Of a DNA stretch of 64,000 nucleotides, positions 1 to 10,953 are shown in pieces. A program made the position numbers and the translations under genes. Position 1 is the first letter of the stretch, and each line of letters starts with the position of its first letter. The stretch is from positions 62,001-126,000 of the forward strand of contig CAWFJE010000009.1 in the NCBI GenBank assembly GCA_963816155.1, written 5' to 3'. Below the pieces are notes generated by a model. That model was not told the origin of the DNA. It searched no databases and saw only the letters and a list, made by a program, of their open reading frames with translations. The DNA comes from JAXGXJ01 sp963816155 (GTDB taxonomy: Bacteria; Actinomycetota; Thermoleophilia; RBG-16-64-13).

Positions 1-1
1 G

Positions 2-2626
2 AAAGCGCGCGGGGTCTTCTTCGCCCCCGATCCCTCCAGCGAGAACTACTGCAGCCTCGGCGGTATGATCGGCACCAACTCCTCGGGTGCCCGCTCGGTG
101 GCCTACGGCGGCACCAAGGACCATGTTCTGGCTGTGGAGACCGTTCTCGCCGACGGCTCTGTATTCAGGGCCGAGACGCTGCCCGTCGTAGGCCTGATGT
201 TACCCTCCCTGCCTTCGGGAGACAGTCTGGGGGCCCAGGCCTTTGCTCGTGTTCTGCCCAGGCTGGAGCAGCACAGGCATCTCCTTGCCACGCGCATGCC
301 GAACGTGGTCAAGAATTGCTCCGGCTACCGGGTCGAGACCATCATCACTCCCGATGCCATTCATCCACAGCGCCTCTTCGTGGGCGCCGAAGGGACTCTC
401 GGTCTGGTCACCGAGGCCACGCTGAACCTCGTTCCCCTGCCCGCCCAGCGAGCCATAGCCATGGCCTACTTCCCGTCGGTGTTCGCGGCAGGAGAAGCCG
501 TGCCCGGCATCCTCGCCTTGGGACCCACGGCGGTGGAGATAATGGATTCCCGCTTCCTGGCCGTGGTGAGGAAGAACGACTCGCGGGTAGATGCCATGTT
601 GCCCCCGCAGACCGATACCGCCCTGCTCATCGAGTTCGAGGGCAGGGCAGAGGTCGATTTGCAGGACAAGTTCGCCGCCCTCACCGCCCATCTGGCCCAA
701 ACCGACATGCTGCAGATGGTGCGCGCCCGAGACGCCGAGGAGACTGAGCGCCTATGGACAGTCCGCAAGTCGGCCGTCGCTCTGGCCCTCCGTCTACCGG
801 GTCCACGGCGAGCACTGCCTTTCATCGAAGATGTGACCGTGCACCCGAACGAAGTCGCGGGCTACGTCCATTTCCTGCAGGGACTCTTTGAAGAAGAAGG
901 CGTGAACGCCTTCATGTATGGTCACGTGGGCGACGGCAACATCCACACCCGCCCACTCCTTGATCCCAAGGACGCAGGCGACCTGCAGATCATGGAGCGG
1001 CTGTACGAAAGCGTCACCGAATACGTACTCGGCATCAAAGGGACGATGTCCGGCGAACACGGTGATGGGTTGCTCCGTACACCCCACATCAGCAGGATGT
1101 ACGGCAGTGAATTGTACGACCTGTTCGTGGAGATCAAAGACGCCTTCGACCCACAAGGGCTGCTCAACCCAGGCAAGAAGGTGGGTCCCCAGGATGACAC
1201 CGGCAGCCTGCGTCGAGCCCTGCGCTACGGCGCCGACTACGGGACGCTGCCCCAGCGGCCGTTGCTGCACTTCCAGCCCGGCGAGTACGAGCGCGAGATC
1301 GAGAAGTGCCACGGCTGCGCCCAATGCAAGGGGGCCGTGACGGGAACCATGTGCCCTGTGTACAGAGCCACCCGTCGAGAGCAGGCCTCGCCCAGGGCCA
1401 AGGCCAACGTGCTCCGTCATATCATCAGCGGGACCCTTGACCCTGACACCACCTATGGCTCCCGCGCACTCAAGACTGTGAGCGACTACTGCATCGTGTG
1501 CGGCATGTGCGCCGTGGAGTGCCCCTCCAATGTCAACATCCCCAAACTGATGTTGGAGGCCAAGAGCAGGTATCGCGCCCTGCACCGAGCCACCTCGACC
1601 GAGGCCATCCTGTCCCGAGCCGAGGCCGTCTCCAGGCTGGGCAGCTCGCTCGCTCCGCTCACGAACCGGGCTATGACAAGCCCCGTCCTCCGCCGCCTCG
1701 CTGAGCCCCTGACGGGCATCGACCATAGGCGACCGCTCGCTCGCTTCACACGCTGCAGAGGCCTGACGGAGCCGGATGCCCGCATAGCCCGCGTCGGACC
1801 GCTCGCAGGCATGCCCGGCCGCGCCGCAAGGTCGGGGGAGCGCGCGAACACCGGCGGCACCCTGGTGGCCTACTTCCACGACCTTCACGCCCGCTACAAC
1901 GACCCGGGCGTGGCCTGGGACTCACTCGCCGTGCTGCAGTCTCACGGGTGTGAGACTCTGGTGCCTCCGCAGCGGGCCAGCGGCGTTCCGGAGATGCTCT
2001 ACGGCTATGCAGAGGCGACCAGGCGAGTCGCCGTGGGCAACCTCAGGTACCTCCTCCCGTTCGTGCAGAGTGGGGCCGTGGTGGTCGCCTCGGAGCCCAC
2101 GGCGGTGTTCGCTCTCAAGATCCACTACCCTGACTACTTGGCCAGTGAGGAGTGCTCCCTCGTCGCAAACTCCAGCCACGATCTCGGGGAGTTCCTGATC
2201 CGTCTCAGGGCCGACCATCCGGAGGCGTCGCCGCCAGCTTCAGCTCTACCCGACAGACCGGGGCCACTGCGCATCGGCTATCACTTGCCCTGCCACCTGA
2301 AGGCTCAGCAGGTGGGTTCGCCCGCTCTGGCGCTCATGCGGGAGATCCCCGGCGTGGAAGTGGTCGATCTGGCGGCCGGTTGCTGCGGAATGGCGGGCAC
2401 ATTCGGCATGAAGGCCGGCACCTACGAGTTGTCGCTGGAGGTGGGTCGACCCCTGTTCGACCGCGTGGCCATGGTCGCCCCCGATCTCATCGCCAGCGAG
2501 TGCAGCACGTGCCGCCTCCAGTTGAGTCACGCCACCGGTCTGGAGACGGTCCATCCGGTCACGCTTCTGGCTCGGGCCTACGGACTGAAGGCGTCCACCT
2601 GCGAGAAGCAGCGCCCCAAACGCTGA
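2..2626 (+). CDS. FAD-linked D-2-hydroxyacid (D-lactate/2-hydroxyglutarate type) dehydrogenase with Fe-S domain, 5' partial
   Basis: The reading frame is open from base 2, so the true start lies outside the window; 874 residues are visible. The first residues carry the PDPSS...CSLGGMIGTNSSG signature of FAD-binding type 4 (VAO/GlcD) oxidases. The FAD-oxidase C-terminal domain follows to about base 1180. A 4Fe-4S pair comes next (CxxCxxC-type clusters near 1307-1360 and 1490-1525), then a GlpC/YdiJ-like C-terminal cysteine-rich (CCG) domain with GCCGMAG near 2380-2400. This GlcD plus GlpC fusion is typical of quinone- or electron-carrier-linked D-lactate or D-2-hydroxyglutarate dehydrogenases. 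The substrate is inferred from family, not proven. It converges on the tautomerase gene downstream. Confidence 0.88.
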   Translation, partial: KARGVFFAPDPSSENYCSLGGMIGTNSSGARSVAYGGTKDHVLAVETVLADGSVFRAETLPVVGLMLPSLPSGDSLGAQAFARVLPRLEQHRHLLATRMPNVVKNCSGYRVETIITPDAIHPQRLFVGAEGTLGLVTEATLNLVPLPAQRAIAMAYFPSVFAAGEAVPGILALGPTAVEIMDSRFLAVVRKNDSRVDAMLPPQTDTALLIEFEGRAEVDLQDKFAALTAHLAQTDMLQMVRARDAEETERLWTVRKSAVALALRLPGPRRALPFIEDVTVHPNEVAGYVHFLQGLFEEEGVNAFMYGHVGDGNIHTRPLLDPKDAGDLQIMERLYESVTEYVLGIKGTMSGEHGDGLLRTPHISRMYGSELYDLFVEIKDAFDPQGLLNPGKKVGPQDDTGSLRRALRYGADYGTLPQRPLLHFQPGEYEREIEKCHGCAQCKGAVTGTMCPVYRATRREQASPRAKANVLRHIISGTLDPDTTYGSRALKTVSDYCIVCGMCAVECPSNVNIPKLMLEAKSRYRALHRATSTEAILSRAEAVSRLGSSLAPLTNRAMTSPVLRRLAEPLTGIDHRRPLARFTRCRGLTEPDARIARVGPLAGMPGRAARSGERANTGGTLVAYFHDLHARYNDPGVAWDSLAVLQSHGCETLVPPQRASGVPEMLYGYAEATRRVAVGNLRYLLPFVQSGAVVVASEPTAVFALKIHYPDYLASEECSLVANSSHDLGEFLIRLRADHPEASPPASALPDRPGPLRIGYHLPCHLKAQQVGSPALALMREIPGVEVVDLAAGCCGMAGTFGMKAGTYELSLEVGRPLFDRVAMVAPDLIASECSTCRLQLSHATGLETVHPVTLLARAYGLKASTCEKQRPKR

Positions 2627-2643
2627 CGGCGCCGAGGGCGCGG

Positions 2644-2829
2644 CTACTTGTCGGCGAACAGGGTTCCCGCTTTGGCCCAGTTCTCGCGCGGATAGTCCTC
2701 GATGATCACGTCCACGTGGTCTTCAGCGACATTCGTCACCCGCATGACCACGTCGGTGATCTCTCGTGCCAGCCGGCGCTTCTGTTCCACTGTGCGCCCT
2801 TCAATCATCTTGACGACCACAAGCGGCAT
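2644..2829 (-). CDS. 4-oxalocrotonate tautomerase family protein
   Basis: A 61-residue protein of the usual 4-OT size (about 62). It begins Met-Pro, so Pro becomes the N-terminal catalytic base after Met removal, as in this family. The pattern PLVVVKMIEGRT...KRRLAREITD matches 4-OT monomers, which form hexamers and tautomerise enol/keto acids. An AAGGGGG ribosome binding site lies about 7 bases upstream of the ATG. The gene sits 85 bp downstream of sdhB in the same direction and may be read with the fum-sdh operon. The physiological substrate is unknown. Confidence 0.85.
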   Translation of the reverse strand: MPLVVVKMIEGRTVEQKRRLAREITDVVMRVTNVAEDHVDVIIEDYPRENWAKAGTLFADK

Positions 2830-2914
2830 CGCAGCCCCCTTCTATCGGTCGAGGTTGGTTCGCCGACAGCGCCCGATGGCCCGACGGGCAGGCGGACGGC
2901 GGACGGCGCTAGCC

Positions 2915-3639
2915 TTACTTGGCCCGGCCGAGCAGCTTGCGCCGCACAGCCGCCTTCTTGAGCCACTGGATACCCTCGGTGGGGTTGAGTTCTTTGGGAC
3001 AGGCCTCCACGCAGTTCATGATGGTGTGGCAGCGGTAGACGCCGCGCTCGTTGGCCCACTGCGGCAACCGCTCCTTGCGGGCCTCGTCTCGGGAATCGAC
3101 CTCGAAGCGGAAGGCTTTCAGCAACGCTGCCGGCCCCAGATAGTTCTCCTCGCCCCACACCGACGGACAGCTCGAGTAGCAGCACCCGCACAGGATGCAG
3201 TCGACAGGCATGTCCAGCTTCTTGCGCTCCTCCGGATCCTGCCTTATCTCCTTCTCGGGATCGGGGGAGTTGCGGATGAGCCAGGGCATGATGTACTCGT
3301 ACTTGGCGAAGAAGTCGTCCATGTCGCAGACGAGGTCCTTGACCACGGGCAGGTGAGGCATGGGCTCGACGCTCACGATGTCGGTGTCGAGATGCTTGAC
3401 GTTGGTCTGGCAGGCCAGGCGGTAGGCGCCGTTGATGTACATGGCGCAACTGCCGCAGATGGAGGCCCGACAGCAGTAGCGAAAACAGAGACTGCCGTCG
3501 AAGTTCTCCTGAACATAGAAGAGGGCCTCGAGGACCGTGAGGTTGACGTCGTAGGGGACCTTGTGTTCTTCCCAGCGCGGCTCGGGGTCCGTCTTGCTGT
3601 TGGGGTACTCGCGTTTGATGCGCAGCGTTACCTCAGACA

Positions 3640-3640
<1 letters not shown>
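2915..3640 (-). CDS. sdhB: Succinate dehydrogenase / fumarate reductase iron-sulfur subunit
   Basis: A 241-residue protein with the three Fe-S centres of SdhB/FrdB. A plant-type [2Fe-2S] set is at Cys57, Cys62, Cys65 and Cys77; CILCGCCYSSCP is near residue 148; and a second ferredoxin motif of the form CxxxxxCxxxCP is near residue 200. It passes electrons between the SdhA flavin and the membrane anchor quinone/haem site. Its ATG overlaps the sdhA stop by one base (TGATG), indicating translational coupling. Length and motifs are complete. Direction (succinate oxidation or fumarate reduction) cannot be told from sequence. Confidence 0.95.
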
Positions 3641-5349
<1,709 letters not shown>

Positions 5350-5364
5350 TTCGCCTCTCCCACC

Positions 5365-5727
5365 CTAAGTGATCCAGGGCCAGAGAGCCCAAGTTCCGTA
5401 GACCATGGCAGCGACCCCCACTACCCACAGGACGATGGAGAGCACCATTGCCCGTTTGCGGGAGCTGAACCAGTAATCCATGAGCACCATGCGCAGGCCG
5501 TTCAGCGCGTGGTAGATGCCGGCGGCGAGGAGGATGATGTCGACGACCACGAACCCGGCATGAGCCAGGCGATCGCCGACCGTCTCGTAGCTGATGTCGC
5601 CGATGCCGATAATGTGGGTGAAGATAAGGTGGATCGCGAGCATCACGATCAGGAGCACGGCCGTTATGCGCTGGAACAACCAAGCCCACATGCCCCCTCT
5701 GTGCGCGGAGACGGTCTCGGCTTTCAA
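5365..5727 (-). CDS. sdhD: Succinate dehydrogenase membrane anchor subunit
   Basis: About 120 residues with three hydrophobic segments. It shares with the upstream anchor the motifs MWAWLFQR at the first membrane segment and YHALNGLRMVLMD in the second (conserved His likely binds haem b or lies near the quinone). The best start is a TTG at 5727 that overlaps the sdhC stop (TTGA); no ATG gives the complete N-terminus. A longer open frame upstream only reads through sdhC in another frame and was ignored. It anchors SdhAB to the membrane. Confidence 0.85.
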   Translation of the reverse strand: MKAETVSAHRGGMWAWLFQRITAVLLIVMLAIHLIFTHIIGIGDISYETVGDRLAHAGFVVVDIILLAAGIYHALNGLRMVLMDYWFSSRKRAMVLSIVLWVVGVAAMVYGTWALWPWIT

Positions 5728-6122
5728 CTCACCACCCCCTCGCCCGTCGCGATGTAGGTGAACGCGACCCAGGCGAATACGGCGAAACAGACGACCACCA
5801 CGGCCATCGCCGCCCAGAACATGACTTTGTGCCGGTGCACACCGATGCCCAAGTCCATAAGGATGATCCTCACCCCGTTCAGAGCGTGATACAGGACTGC
5901 GACCACCAGTGCCAAGTCCAGGAGCACGAGCACAGGAGCGTCGAAAGCTTCCATCCAGTCGTTGAAGGCTCCCCACTGACCCGTGGAGATGACGACGATG
6001 TGCGCCCCCAAGTAGAACACCAAGACGAGACCACTGATGCGGAAGAGCAGCCAGGCCCACATGCCGGTCGCCTTCCAGAGACCCGCCCCCACGTTCGCGG
6101 TCTCACGAGGTTTCGTGCTCAA
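5724..6122 (-). CDS. sdhC: Succinate dehydrogenase cytochrome b556 subunit
   Basis: A 132-residue protein with three predicted membrane segments (about residues 22-45, 63-83, 98-122). MWAWLLFRISG and YHALNGVRIILMD are the signatures of Sdh cytochrome b anchors, with conserved His residues as candidate haem ligands. The start is a TTG at 6122, overlapping the fumB stop as TTGA, with AAGGGGG a few bases upstream. It pairs with sdhD, which it resembles, so the two anchors probably arose by duplication. Confidence 0.9.
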   Translation of the reverse strand: MSTKPRETANVGAGLWKATGMWAWLLFRISGLVLVFYLGAHIVVISTGQWGAFNDWMEAFDAPVLVLLDLALVVAVLYHALNGVRIILMDLGIGVHRHKVMFWAAMAVVVVCFAVFAWVAFTYIATGEGVVS

Positions 6123-6682
6123 GAATCCCCCTTCCGTTCGTACTGCCGCCGACCTTCGGCGTAAAGGTCGCCTCCGTACATATCGTTGATCACGACCACC
6201 GGGAAGTCCTCTACTTCGAGACGGCGGATGGCTTCGGGCCCGAGGTCTTCGTAGGCGATCACGGTCGCCGAGCGGATTCGCTGCGCAAGCAGCGCGCCGG
6301 CTCCCCCGGTGGCGGCCAGGTAGACCGCTTTGTTGCGCTTGAGGGAATCGCGCACAGTATCGTTGCGCCCCCCCTTGCCGATCATTCCCTTGAGGCCCAG
6401 ATCGAGCAGCTTGGGGGAATACGCGTCCATGCGTCCCGAGGTGGTCGGACCGGCCGATCCGATCACCTGGCCGGGCTTCGGCGGGGTCGGCCCCACGAAG
6501 TAGATGATCTGCCCCTGCACGTCTATTGGAATCGCCTCTCCCTTGTCGATCAACTCCACAAGCCTCTTGTGGGCCGCATCACGGCCGGTCAGGATGCTGC
6601 CGGTGATCAGGAGGCGATCGCCCGAGTGAAGGCTCTCCACCACCTCGTCGGTGAGCGGTGTGGTGATCCTGCGTTCGCTCAC
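6119..6682 (-). CDS. fumB: Fumarate hydratase class I, beta (C-terminal) subunit
   Basis: About 187 residues matching the C-terminal domain of Fe-S class I fumarases/tartrate dehydratases (GPTPPKPGQVIGSAGPTT, GKGGRN). Start choice: a GTG at 6682 overlaps the fumA stop (GTGA) and has AAGGAGGTGG just upstream; an upstream in-frame start at 6715 would lie inside fumA and lacks such a site. With FumA it forms the oxygen-sensitive [4Fe-4S] enzyme that hydrates fumarate to malate, which suits the adjacent sdh genes. The symbol follows common use for the two-gene form and is not meant as the E. coli paralogue. Confidence 0.9.
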   Translation of the reverse strand: MSERRITTPLTDEVVESLHSGDRLLITGSILTGRDAAHKRLVELIDKGEAIPIDVQGQIIYFVGPTPPKPGQVIGSAGPTTSGRMDAYSPKLLDLGLKGMIGKGGRNDTVRDSLKRNKAVYLAATGGAGALLAQRIRSATVIAYEDLGPEAIRRLEVEDFPVVVINDMYGGDLYAEGRRQYERKGDS

Positions 6683-7524
6683 AAGACCACCTCCTTGTGG
6701 CGCGCGGAGTGGCACTGGATGTTCACTGCCACAGGCATGCTGGCGATGTGGGCCGGAAGTTCCTCGATGAAGACGTCGATGACTGTAGTCCGTCCGCCCA
6801 GACCCGCTGGGCCGATGCCCAGATCATTGCAGCGGCGCTCGATCTCGTCCTCCAGCCCGGCCAGGCGAGGTTCGGGGTTGGTGGAGCCCACCGCGCGCAG
6901 CAGCGAGTGCTTCGCCATGTAGGCGGCTTTTTCGAAGGTACCACCCAGACCGACGCCAACTATGATGGGAGGACAGGCGTTGGAGCCCGCCTTGCTGACC
7001 GTGTCGACCACGAAGTCGAGGGCCCCCCGCAGTCCCTGAGAGGGCTTGAGCATGCCCAGCGCGCTCATGTTCTCCGCGCCGCCGCCCTTGGGCACCACGA
7101 TCACCCGCACGCGGTCGCCGGGTACGATGCGCGTGTGCAGCATAGCCGGCGTGTTGTCGCCCGTGTTCTTTCTGACCCCGATGGGATCGGAGACTGCGGA
7201 CTTGCGCAGATACCCCTCGGTGTAGCCGCGGCGCACGCCCTCGTCGACCGCTTCCTCGAGATCGCCCCCGGTGAGATGGACATCCTGCCCCACCTCGAGA
7301 AAGACGACGGCGAGCCCCGTGTCCTGGCAGAGAGGCATGCCGCTTTCGCGAGCCAGGGTGGCATTGTCAAGGATCTGCCGCAAGATGTCGCGGCCGGTGT
7401 CCGACTCCTCTGTCTCCATCGCCTTCTCGAAGAAGACGACCAGATCATCGCCCAGCACGGTGCAGGCATCGACGGCAAGCGTGGCCACCGCGTCGGTGAT
7501 CTGAGCGACGTCGATCTCTCTCAA
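6679..7524 (-). CDS. fumA: Fumarate hydratase class I, alpha (N-terminal) subunit
   Basis: A 281-residue protein of the class I fumarase N-terminal domain. Three cysteines expected to hold the [4Fe-4S] cluster are visible in MPLCQDTG, SNACPPI and NIQCHSARHK. Conserved GVGLGGTFEKAA is present. It is the first gene of a leftward operon fumA-fumB-sdhC-sdhD-sdhA-sdhB. Class I enzymes are oxygen-labile, which hints at an anaerobic or microaerobic lifestyle. The promoter should lie in the 293-bp gap shared with trpS, but I see no convincing -35/-10 pair for it. Confidence 0.93.
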   Translation of the reverse strand: MREIDVAQITDAVATLAVDACTVLGDDLVVFFEKAMETEESDTGRDILRQILDNATLARESGMPLCQDTGLAVVFLEVGQDVHLTGGDLEEAVDEGVRRGYTEGYLRKSAVSDPIGVRKNTGDNTPAMLHTRIVPGDRVRVIVVPKGGGAENMSALGMLKPSQGLRGALDFVVDTVSKAGSNACPPIIVGVGLGGTFEKAAYMAKHSLLRAVGSTNPEPRLAGLEDEIERRCNDLGIGPAGLGGRTTVIDVFIEELPAHIASMPVAVNIQCHSARHKEVVL

Positions 7525-7817
7525 GCGACCCCTCCCCTTGTCCGGCGTCGCTTCCCCAGAAGGGCACTCTCAGAGGCGACGGGCCCGCGGCTGTCCATCG
7601 ACAGATGCTCATCGGGCATCCCGGAAACACGGCTATGAAATGACCAAATCCGGTTTCTGTATATCACATGCCGGGACGGCGCACAACGCAAATGCGCTGG
7701 CCCGCACCTCTGCGCTCGGCTACACTAGACCATGGTGCGAAGCGGCCGTCCACCCCATCGGGTCGGTCGACGCTCAACCTTCTGCCCCGATAGATTTCGA
7801 GAGACTGAAGAGACCAT

Positions 7818-8804
7818 ATGCGCATTCTGTCAGGCATACAGCCCTCCGGCCGGCCCCACCTGGGCAACTACTTCGGCGCCATTCGCCAATACATCTCCCT
7901 GCAGACAGGGAATGAACCTTTCTACTTCATAGCCAGCTATCACGCGCTCACCGCCGTACAGGAAGCCGCCGTGCTGCGGGACTACACGCTAGGGGTAGCT
8001 CTCGACTTCCTCGCGCTCGGTCTGGACCCGCAAGAGGCCACGTTGTTCGCGCAGCAGGATGTCCCCGAAGTCACCGAACTCGCCTGGATCCTCTCGTGCG
8101 TCACTCCCATGGGAATGCTGGAGCGAGCTGTCAGCTACAAGGACAAGGTAGCCCAGGGTCTGTCGCCCAGCCACGGGCTCTTCGCCTACCCGGTGCTCCA
8201 GGCGGCCGACATCCTCATCTATCTCGCCGACCTCGTCCCCGTGGGCCAAGATCAGAAGCAACACGTCGAGATGACCCGCGATCTGGCCGGCAAGTTCAAC
8301 CAACAGTTCGGTGAGGTGTTCACCGTCCCCGAGCCCTACATCCTCGACCACTCAGCTGTGGTCCCCGGACTCGACGGTCGCAAGATGTCCAAGAGCTACG
8401 GCAACGAGATCGGCATCTTCGACGAGGGCTCGGCGCTGAAGAAGAAGGTCATGTCCATCGTCACGGACTCCACCCCAGTGGAAGACCGCAAAGATCCCGA
8501 GACCTCGACCCCCTTCTTGCTGCTGCGCCTCCTCGCTTCCCCGGAAGAGACGGCGGAGTGGGAGGCCCGCTACCAGGCTGGGGGCATGGGCTACGGCGAC
8601 GTGAAGAAGCGCCTCCTCGCCCTCATCGACGAGACCTTCGCTCCCTATCGGGAGCGAAGGCGCGAGTTGGAGGCCGACCCAGACTACGTCATGGACGTAC
8701 TGACCGACGGCGGCCGGCGGGCGCGCGCCGTCGCCCAACAGGTGATGTCTCGCGTGCGCGAGGCGACAGGACTTCCCACCACGTACGCAGGAGGTTGGCA
8801 ATGA
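7818..8804 (+). CDS. trpS: Tryptophan--tRNA ligase
   Basis: A 328-residue class Ic aminoacyl-tRNA synthetase that charges tRNA-Trp. The HIGH-type motif is PSGRPHLGN at residues 9-17 and the KMSKS motif is at residues 189-193, in DGRKMSKSYGN. Length is normal for bacterial TrpRS (about 330). A -10-like TACACT is at 7721-7726, but its -35 is poor, so the promoter is only suggested. The stop overlaps the downstream cupin start (ATGA). Confidence 0.97.
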   Translation: MRILSGIQPSGRPHLGNYFGAIRQYISLQTGNEPFYFIASYHALTAVQEAAVLRDYTLGVALDFLALGLDPQEATLFAQQDVPEVTELAWILSCVTPMGMLERAVSYKDKVAQGLSPSHGLFAYPVLQAADILIYLADLVPVGQDQKQHVEMTRDLAGKFNQQFGEVFTVPEPYILDHSAVVPGLDGRKMSKSYGNEIGIFDEGSALKKKVMSIVTDSTPVEDRKDPETSTPFLLLRLLASPEETAEWEARYQAGGMGYGDVKKRLLALIDETFAPYRERRRELEADPDYVMDVLTDGGRRARAVAQQVMSRVREATGLPTTYAGGWQ

Positions 8805-9142
8805 GCGACAAAGACAAGGTGGCTCTCGATTGTGATCAGCCGTGGATAGGTGATCTCGAGGAGATAGTGCAGTTCGCGGAGCGGGGCATCGTCAGCAAGA
8901 CTCTGGTGGATTGCCCCAAGTCCAAGATCGTCTGGTTCGGCATGAAGACCGGGCAGTCCATCTCCGGCCATGCCGTCGGTACCCCTGCCACCATCCAGGT
9001 TCTGAGCGGAACCGGCACCATCCGCCTGGGGGAAACCGACTATGAGGGCAGGCGGGGCTCCTTCTTCTACATGCCCCCGGGGATGTTCCACGCTCTGGAC
9101 TCTACGGACGACTTGGTCTTTCTGCTCCACCTCTTCCGTTAA
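8801..9142 (+). CDS. Cupin-domain protein
   Basis: A 113-residue small cupin. The stretch with GQSISGHAVGTPATIQVLSG and the later PPGMFHALDSTDD corresponds to the two cupin motifs; one His per motif is visible, fewer than in metal-rich cupins. The ATG at 8801 overlaps the trpS stop (ATGA) and has AGGAGG 7 bases upstream, so it is translationally coupled to trpS. Such small cupins bind metals or small ligands; the function here is unknown. A longer frame beginning inside trpS is a read-through and was rejected. Confidence 0.85.
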   Translation: MSDKDKVALDCDQPWIGDLEEIVQFAERGIVSKTLVDCPKSKIVWFGMKTGQSISGHAVGTPATIQVLSGTGTIRLGETDYEGRRGSFFYMPPGMFHALDSTDDLVFLLHLFR

Positions 9143-9189
9143 CCAGCACCCTCAAGCGGCGTCCGGAAACGTCGGCCGTCACCGTCAGC

Positions 9190-9846
9190 CTACTCGGGCA
9201 TCGTCTCATCCGAGGGGGCGGTCTCCTCGGTCGTCCCTTCAACGGTCGAGTCCGATCCGCCGGCAGCACTCTCCTGGGGCAGAGTCACCCGGATGGACCC
9301 TTGGTACCAGGGGGGGTTGTAGCGAAGCTCGGGCATAAAACCGGCCTCAGCTTTGAACGTGAGTATGAGATCGAGCGAGGTGTTCTTCAGAAGACTGCGG
9401 GCAATGGGCCCGGAGCGAGTCGGCTCGATCGCTACCACGGTGGTACCCACCAGACAGGTGAAGTCGGTGGCGTCGACCCTCACTGGGTCGACCGCCAAGT
9501 TTTCCACCCGTACATAGGCTTGGTAGAACGACTCCCCGGCCTCCGGGGCTGGAGGCATCTGCTTGCTGATCCTCTGGACAGGTAGCACCGGCTGGAAGGT
9601 CTCCTGAAGAGCATTGACGGTCACGCGGGCGTTGCCCACTGTCACCGGTTCACCCACCTCAGCCTCGACCTCACCAGACTTCCTCTGGCCCTCGACCGTG
9701 GAAGTCGTGGAGCCGCTCGTCTCACCCTCGGTATCGGATTCACAGGCCACGGCCCAGAGAAGCGACAAGCACAGCGTGAAGAAGACGGCGACCACAAGGA
9801 AGAGCCTTCCCCGCGGCCACCTGCGCTCTCTTCGCGTCTTCAACAT
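9190..9846 (-). CDS. Secreted DUF4352-like putative lipoprotein
   Basis: A 218-residue protein with a basic n-region (RRERRWPRGR), a hydrophobic segment at about residues 15-34 and a Cys after WAVA that could be a lipid-anchored Cys, although the -3 residue is Ala rather than Leu. A Ser/Thr/Glu-rich linker follows, then a beta-rich domain with the pattern VGNARVTVNAL...YVRVENLAVDPVRVD typical of DUF4352/Telobox-type extracellular domains. The C-terminus is Ser/Thr/Glu-rich. It lies convergent to the cupin gene. The role is unknown; probably exposed on the cell surface. Confidence 0.7.
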   Translation of the reverse strand: MLKTRRERRWPRGRLFLVVAVFFTLCLSLLWAVACESDTEGETSGSTTSTVEGQRKSGEVEAEVGEPVTVGNARVTVNALQETFQPVLPVQRISKQMPPAPEAGESFYQAYVRVENLAVDPVRVDATDFTCLVGTTVVAIEPTRSGPIARSLLKNTSLDLILTFKAEAGFMPELRYNPPWYQGSIRVTLPQESAAGGSDSTVEGTTEETAPSDETMPE

Positions 9847-9937
9847 GCCTGGACAGTGTCCTTTCGCTCGCGCTCGACGCGCGGCCCTTCCGACGGCCGC
9901 GCCGACGATTTCGTTGCCTGCAGTATATCCTTACCTC

Positions 9938-10849
9938 ATGCTGGGACAAGTTCGAGCAGGCACGTGCTCTTGGACCGATCGGACCATGATCAGGTCGTGG
10001 TACCCGCCGGGCACCAAGTCGGCGGCCGACCGCCTGCGCTTCTACGCCTCCCATTTCGACACGGTCGAAGTGGATTCCACGTTCTATGGCCTGCCTTCGC
10101 CGGCCAACGCTCGGCTGTGGGCTGAGCGGACTCCGCCAGGCTTCCTCTTCCATATAAAGGCGTTCGGCATGCTCACCCGTCATGGCGTCAAGCTCGAGCA
10201 ACTCCCTCCACTGATCCGCGAACAGCACGCATTCGAACTCGACAGGAGCGGGAGGGTCCTTCACCCCTCCGCCGAACTTCGCTCTCAAGTCTTCTCCCTC
10301 TTTACGGAGGCCCTCGAGCCCTTGCGCGCGGAGGGAAAACTCGGTCTCATACTGATGCAGTTTCCGCCCTACTTCGTCGCCAACCAAGCCAATCGCGAGT
10401 ACATCATCAGGGCCGCCGGTCTTCTTGCCCCCCACAAGGTGGCCGTGGAATTCCGCCACGCTTCGTGGGTGCAGCCCGAGGAGTTGACGAGCACCCTGGA
10501 CCTGCTCGCCTCCCACGGCCTCACCTACGTGTGCGTCGACGAGCCCCGGATAGAGGGACCGACCGTCCTCCCTCCGCTGGCGGCCGTGACAGCCGATGCC
10601 GCCTATGTGCGCTTTCACGGGCGCAACGCGGCCACTTGGAACGCGCGCGTAGCCTCTGCGGCTGAGCGCTTCCGTTACCTCTACGAGGCGGACGAACTGC
10701 GTGAGTGGCTGGACCCGGTGCGCCGCCTGCGGGAAGACGCACGCAGCACGTTCCTCATGTTCAACAACTGCTACGGAGACTATGCACCCCGGAACGCTCA
10801 GCAGATGCTCTCTCTCGTAGCCGAGGATCCGCCGCCCGACGACGAGTAG
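9938..10849 (+). CDS. DUF72 family protein
   Basis: A 303-residue protein starting MLGQVRAGTCSWTD, the DUF72 (YecE) N-terminus. Further family motifs are VDSTFYGLPSP, LILMQFPP, VEFRHASW and YVRFHGRN, on a TIM-barrel-like fold. Start: an ATG at 9938. An upstream extension of 108 residues overlaps the divergently read lipoprotein gene in antisense and has no family match. DUF72 has no established biochemical role. A perfect hairpin 40 bp downstream probably terminates it. Confidence 0.88.
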   Translation: MLGQVRAGTCSWTDRTMIRSWYPPGTKSAADRLRFYASHFDTVEVDSTFYGLPSPANARLWAERTPPGFLFHIKAFGMLTRHGVKLEQLPPLIREQHAFELDRSGRVLHPSAELRSQVFSLFTEALEPLRAEGKLGLILMQFPPYFVANQANREYIIRAAGLLAPHKVAVEFRHASWVQPEELTSTLDLLASHGLTYVCVDEPRIEGPTVLPPLAAVTADAAYVRFHGRNAATWNARVASAAERFRYLYEADELREWLDPVRRLREDARSTFLMFNNCYGDYAPRNAQQMLSLVAEDPPPDDE

Positions 10850-10889
10850 ACCGCCGCCATACCGCAAGACCGGCCCAACCCGGCGAACA

Positions 10890-10927
10890 GAACGGGGCGG
10901 CGCCACCGTGGTGGCGCCGCCCCGTTC
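10890..10927. terminator. Bidirectional hairpin terminator between DUF72 gene and trpB2
   Basis: A perfect inverted repeat: an 18-base left arm (10890-10907) and an 18-base right arm (10910-10927) around a 2-base centre. It lies between two convergent genes and is flanked by short A/T runs only (TTCAAAGG on the right), so it is a strong GC-rich stem without a long U-tract. The position 40 bp after one stop and 27 bp before the other supports a shared terminator. Confidence 0.75.
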
Positions 10928-10953
10928 AAAGGACGAGGTCTACTGCCGTTCGG

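Noticed and set aside
794..1888. Long open frame (364 codons) on the minus strand inside the FAD/Fe-S dehydrogenase gene
   Set aside because: Antisense shadow of a clear gene in high-GC DNA; no recognisable domain.
5728..6060. Long in-frame extension upstream of sdhD
   Set aside because: It reads through sdhC in a different frame; the TTG overlapping the sdhC stop gives the normal anchor-subunit length.
7538..7915. Plus-strand frame ahead of and into trpS
   Set aside because: Overlaps the trpS start in another frame; no coding signal in the upstream part.
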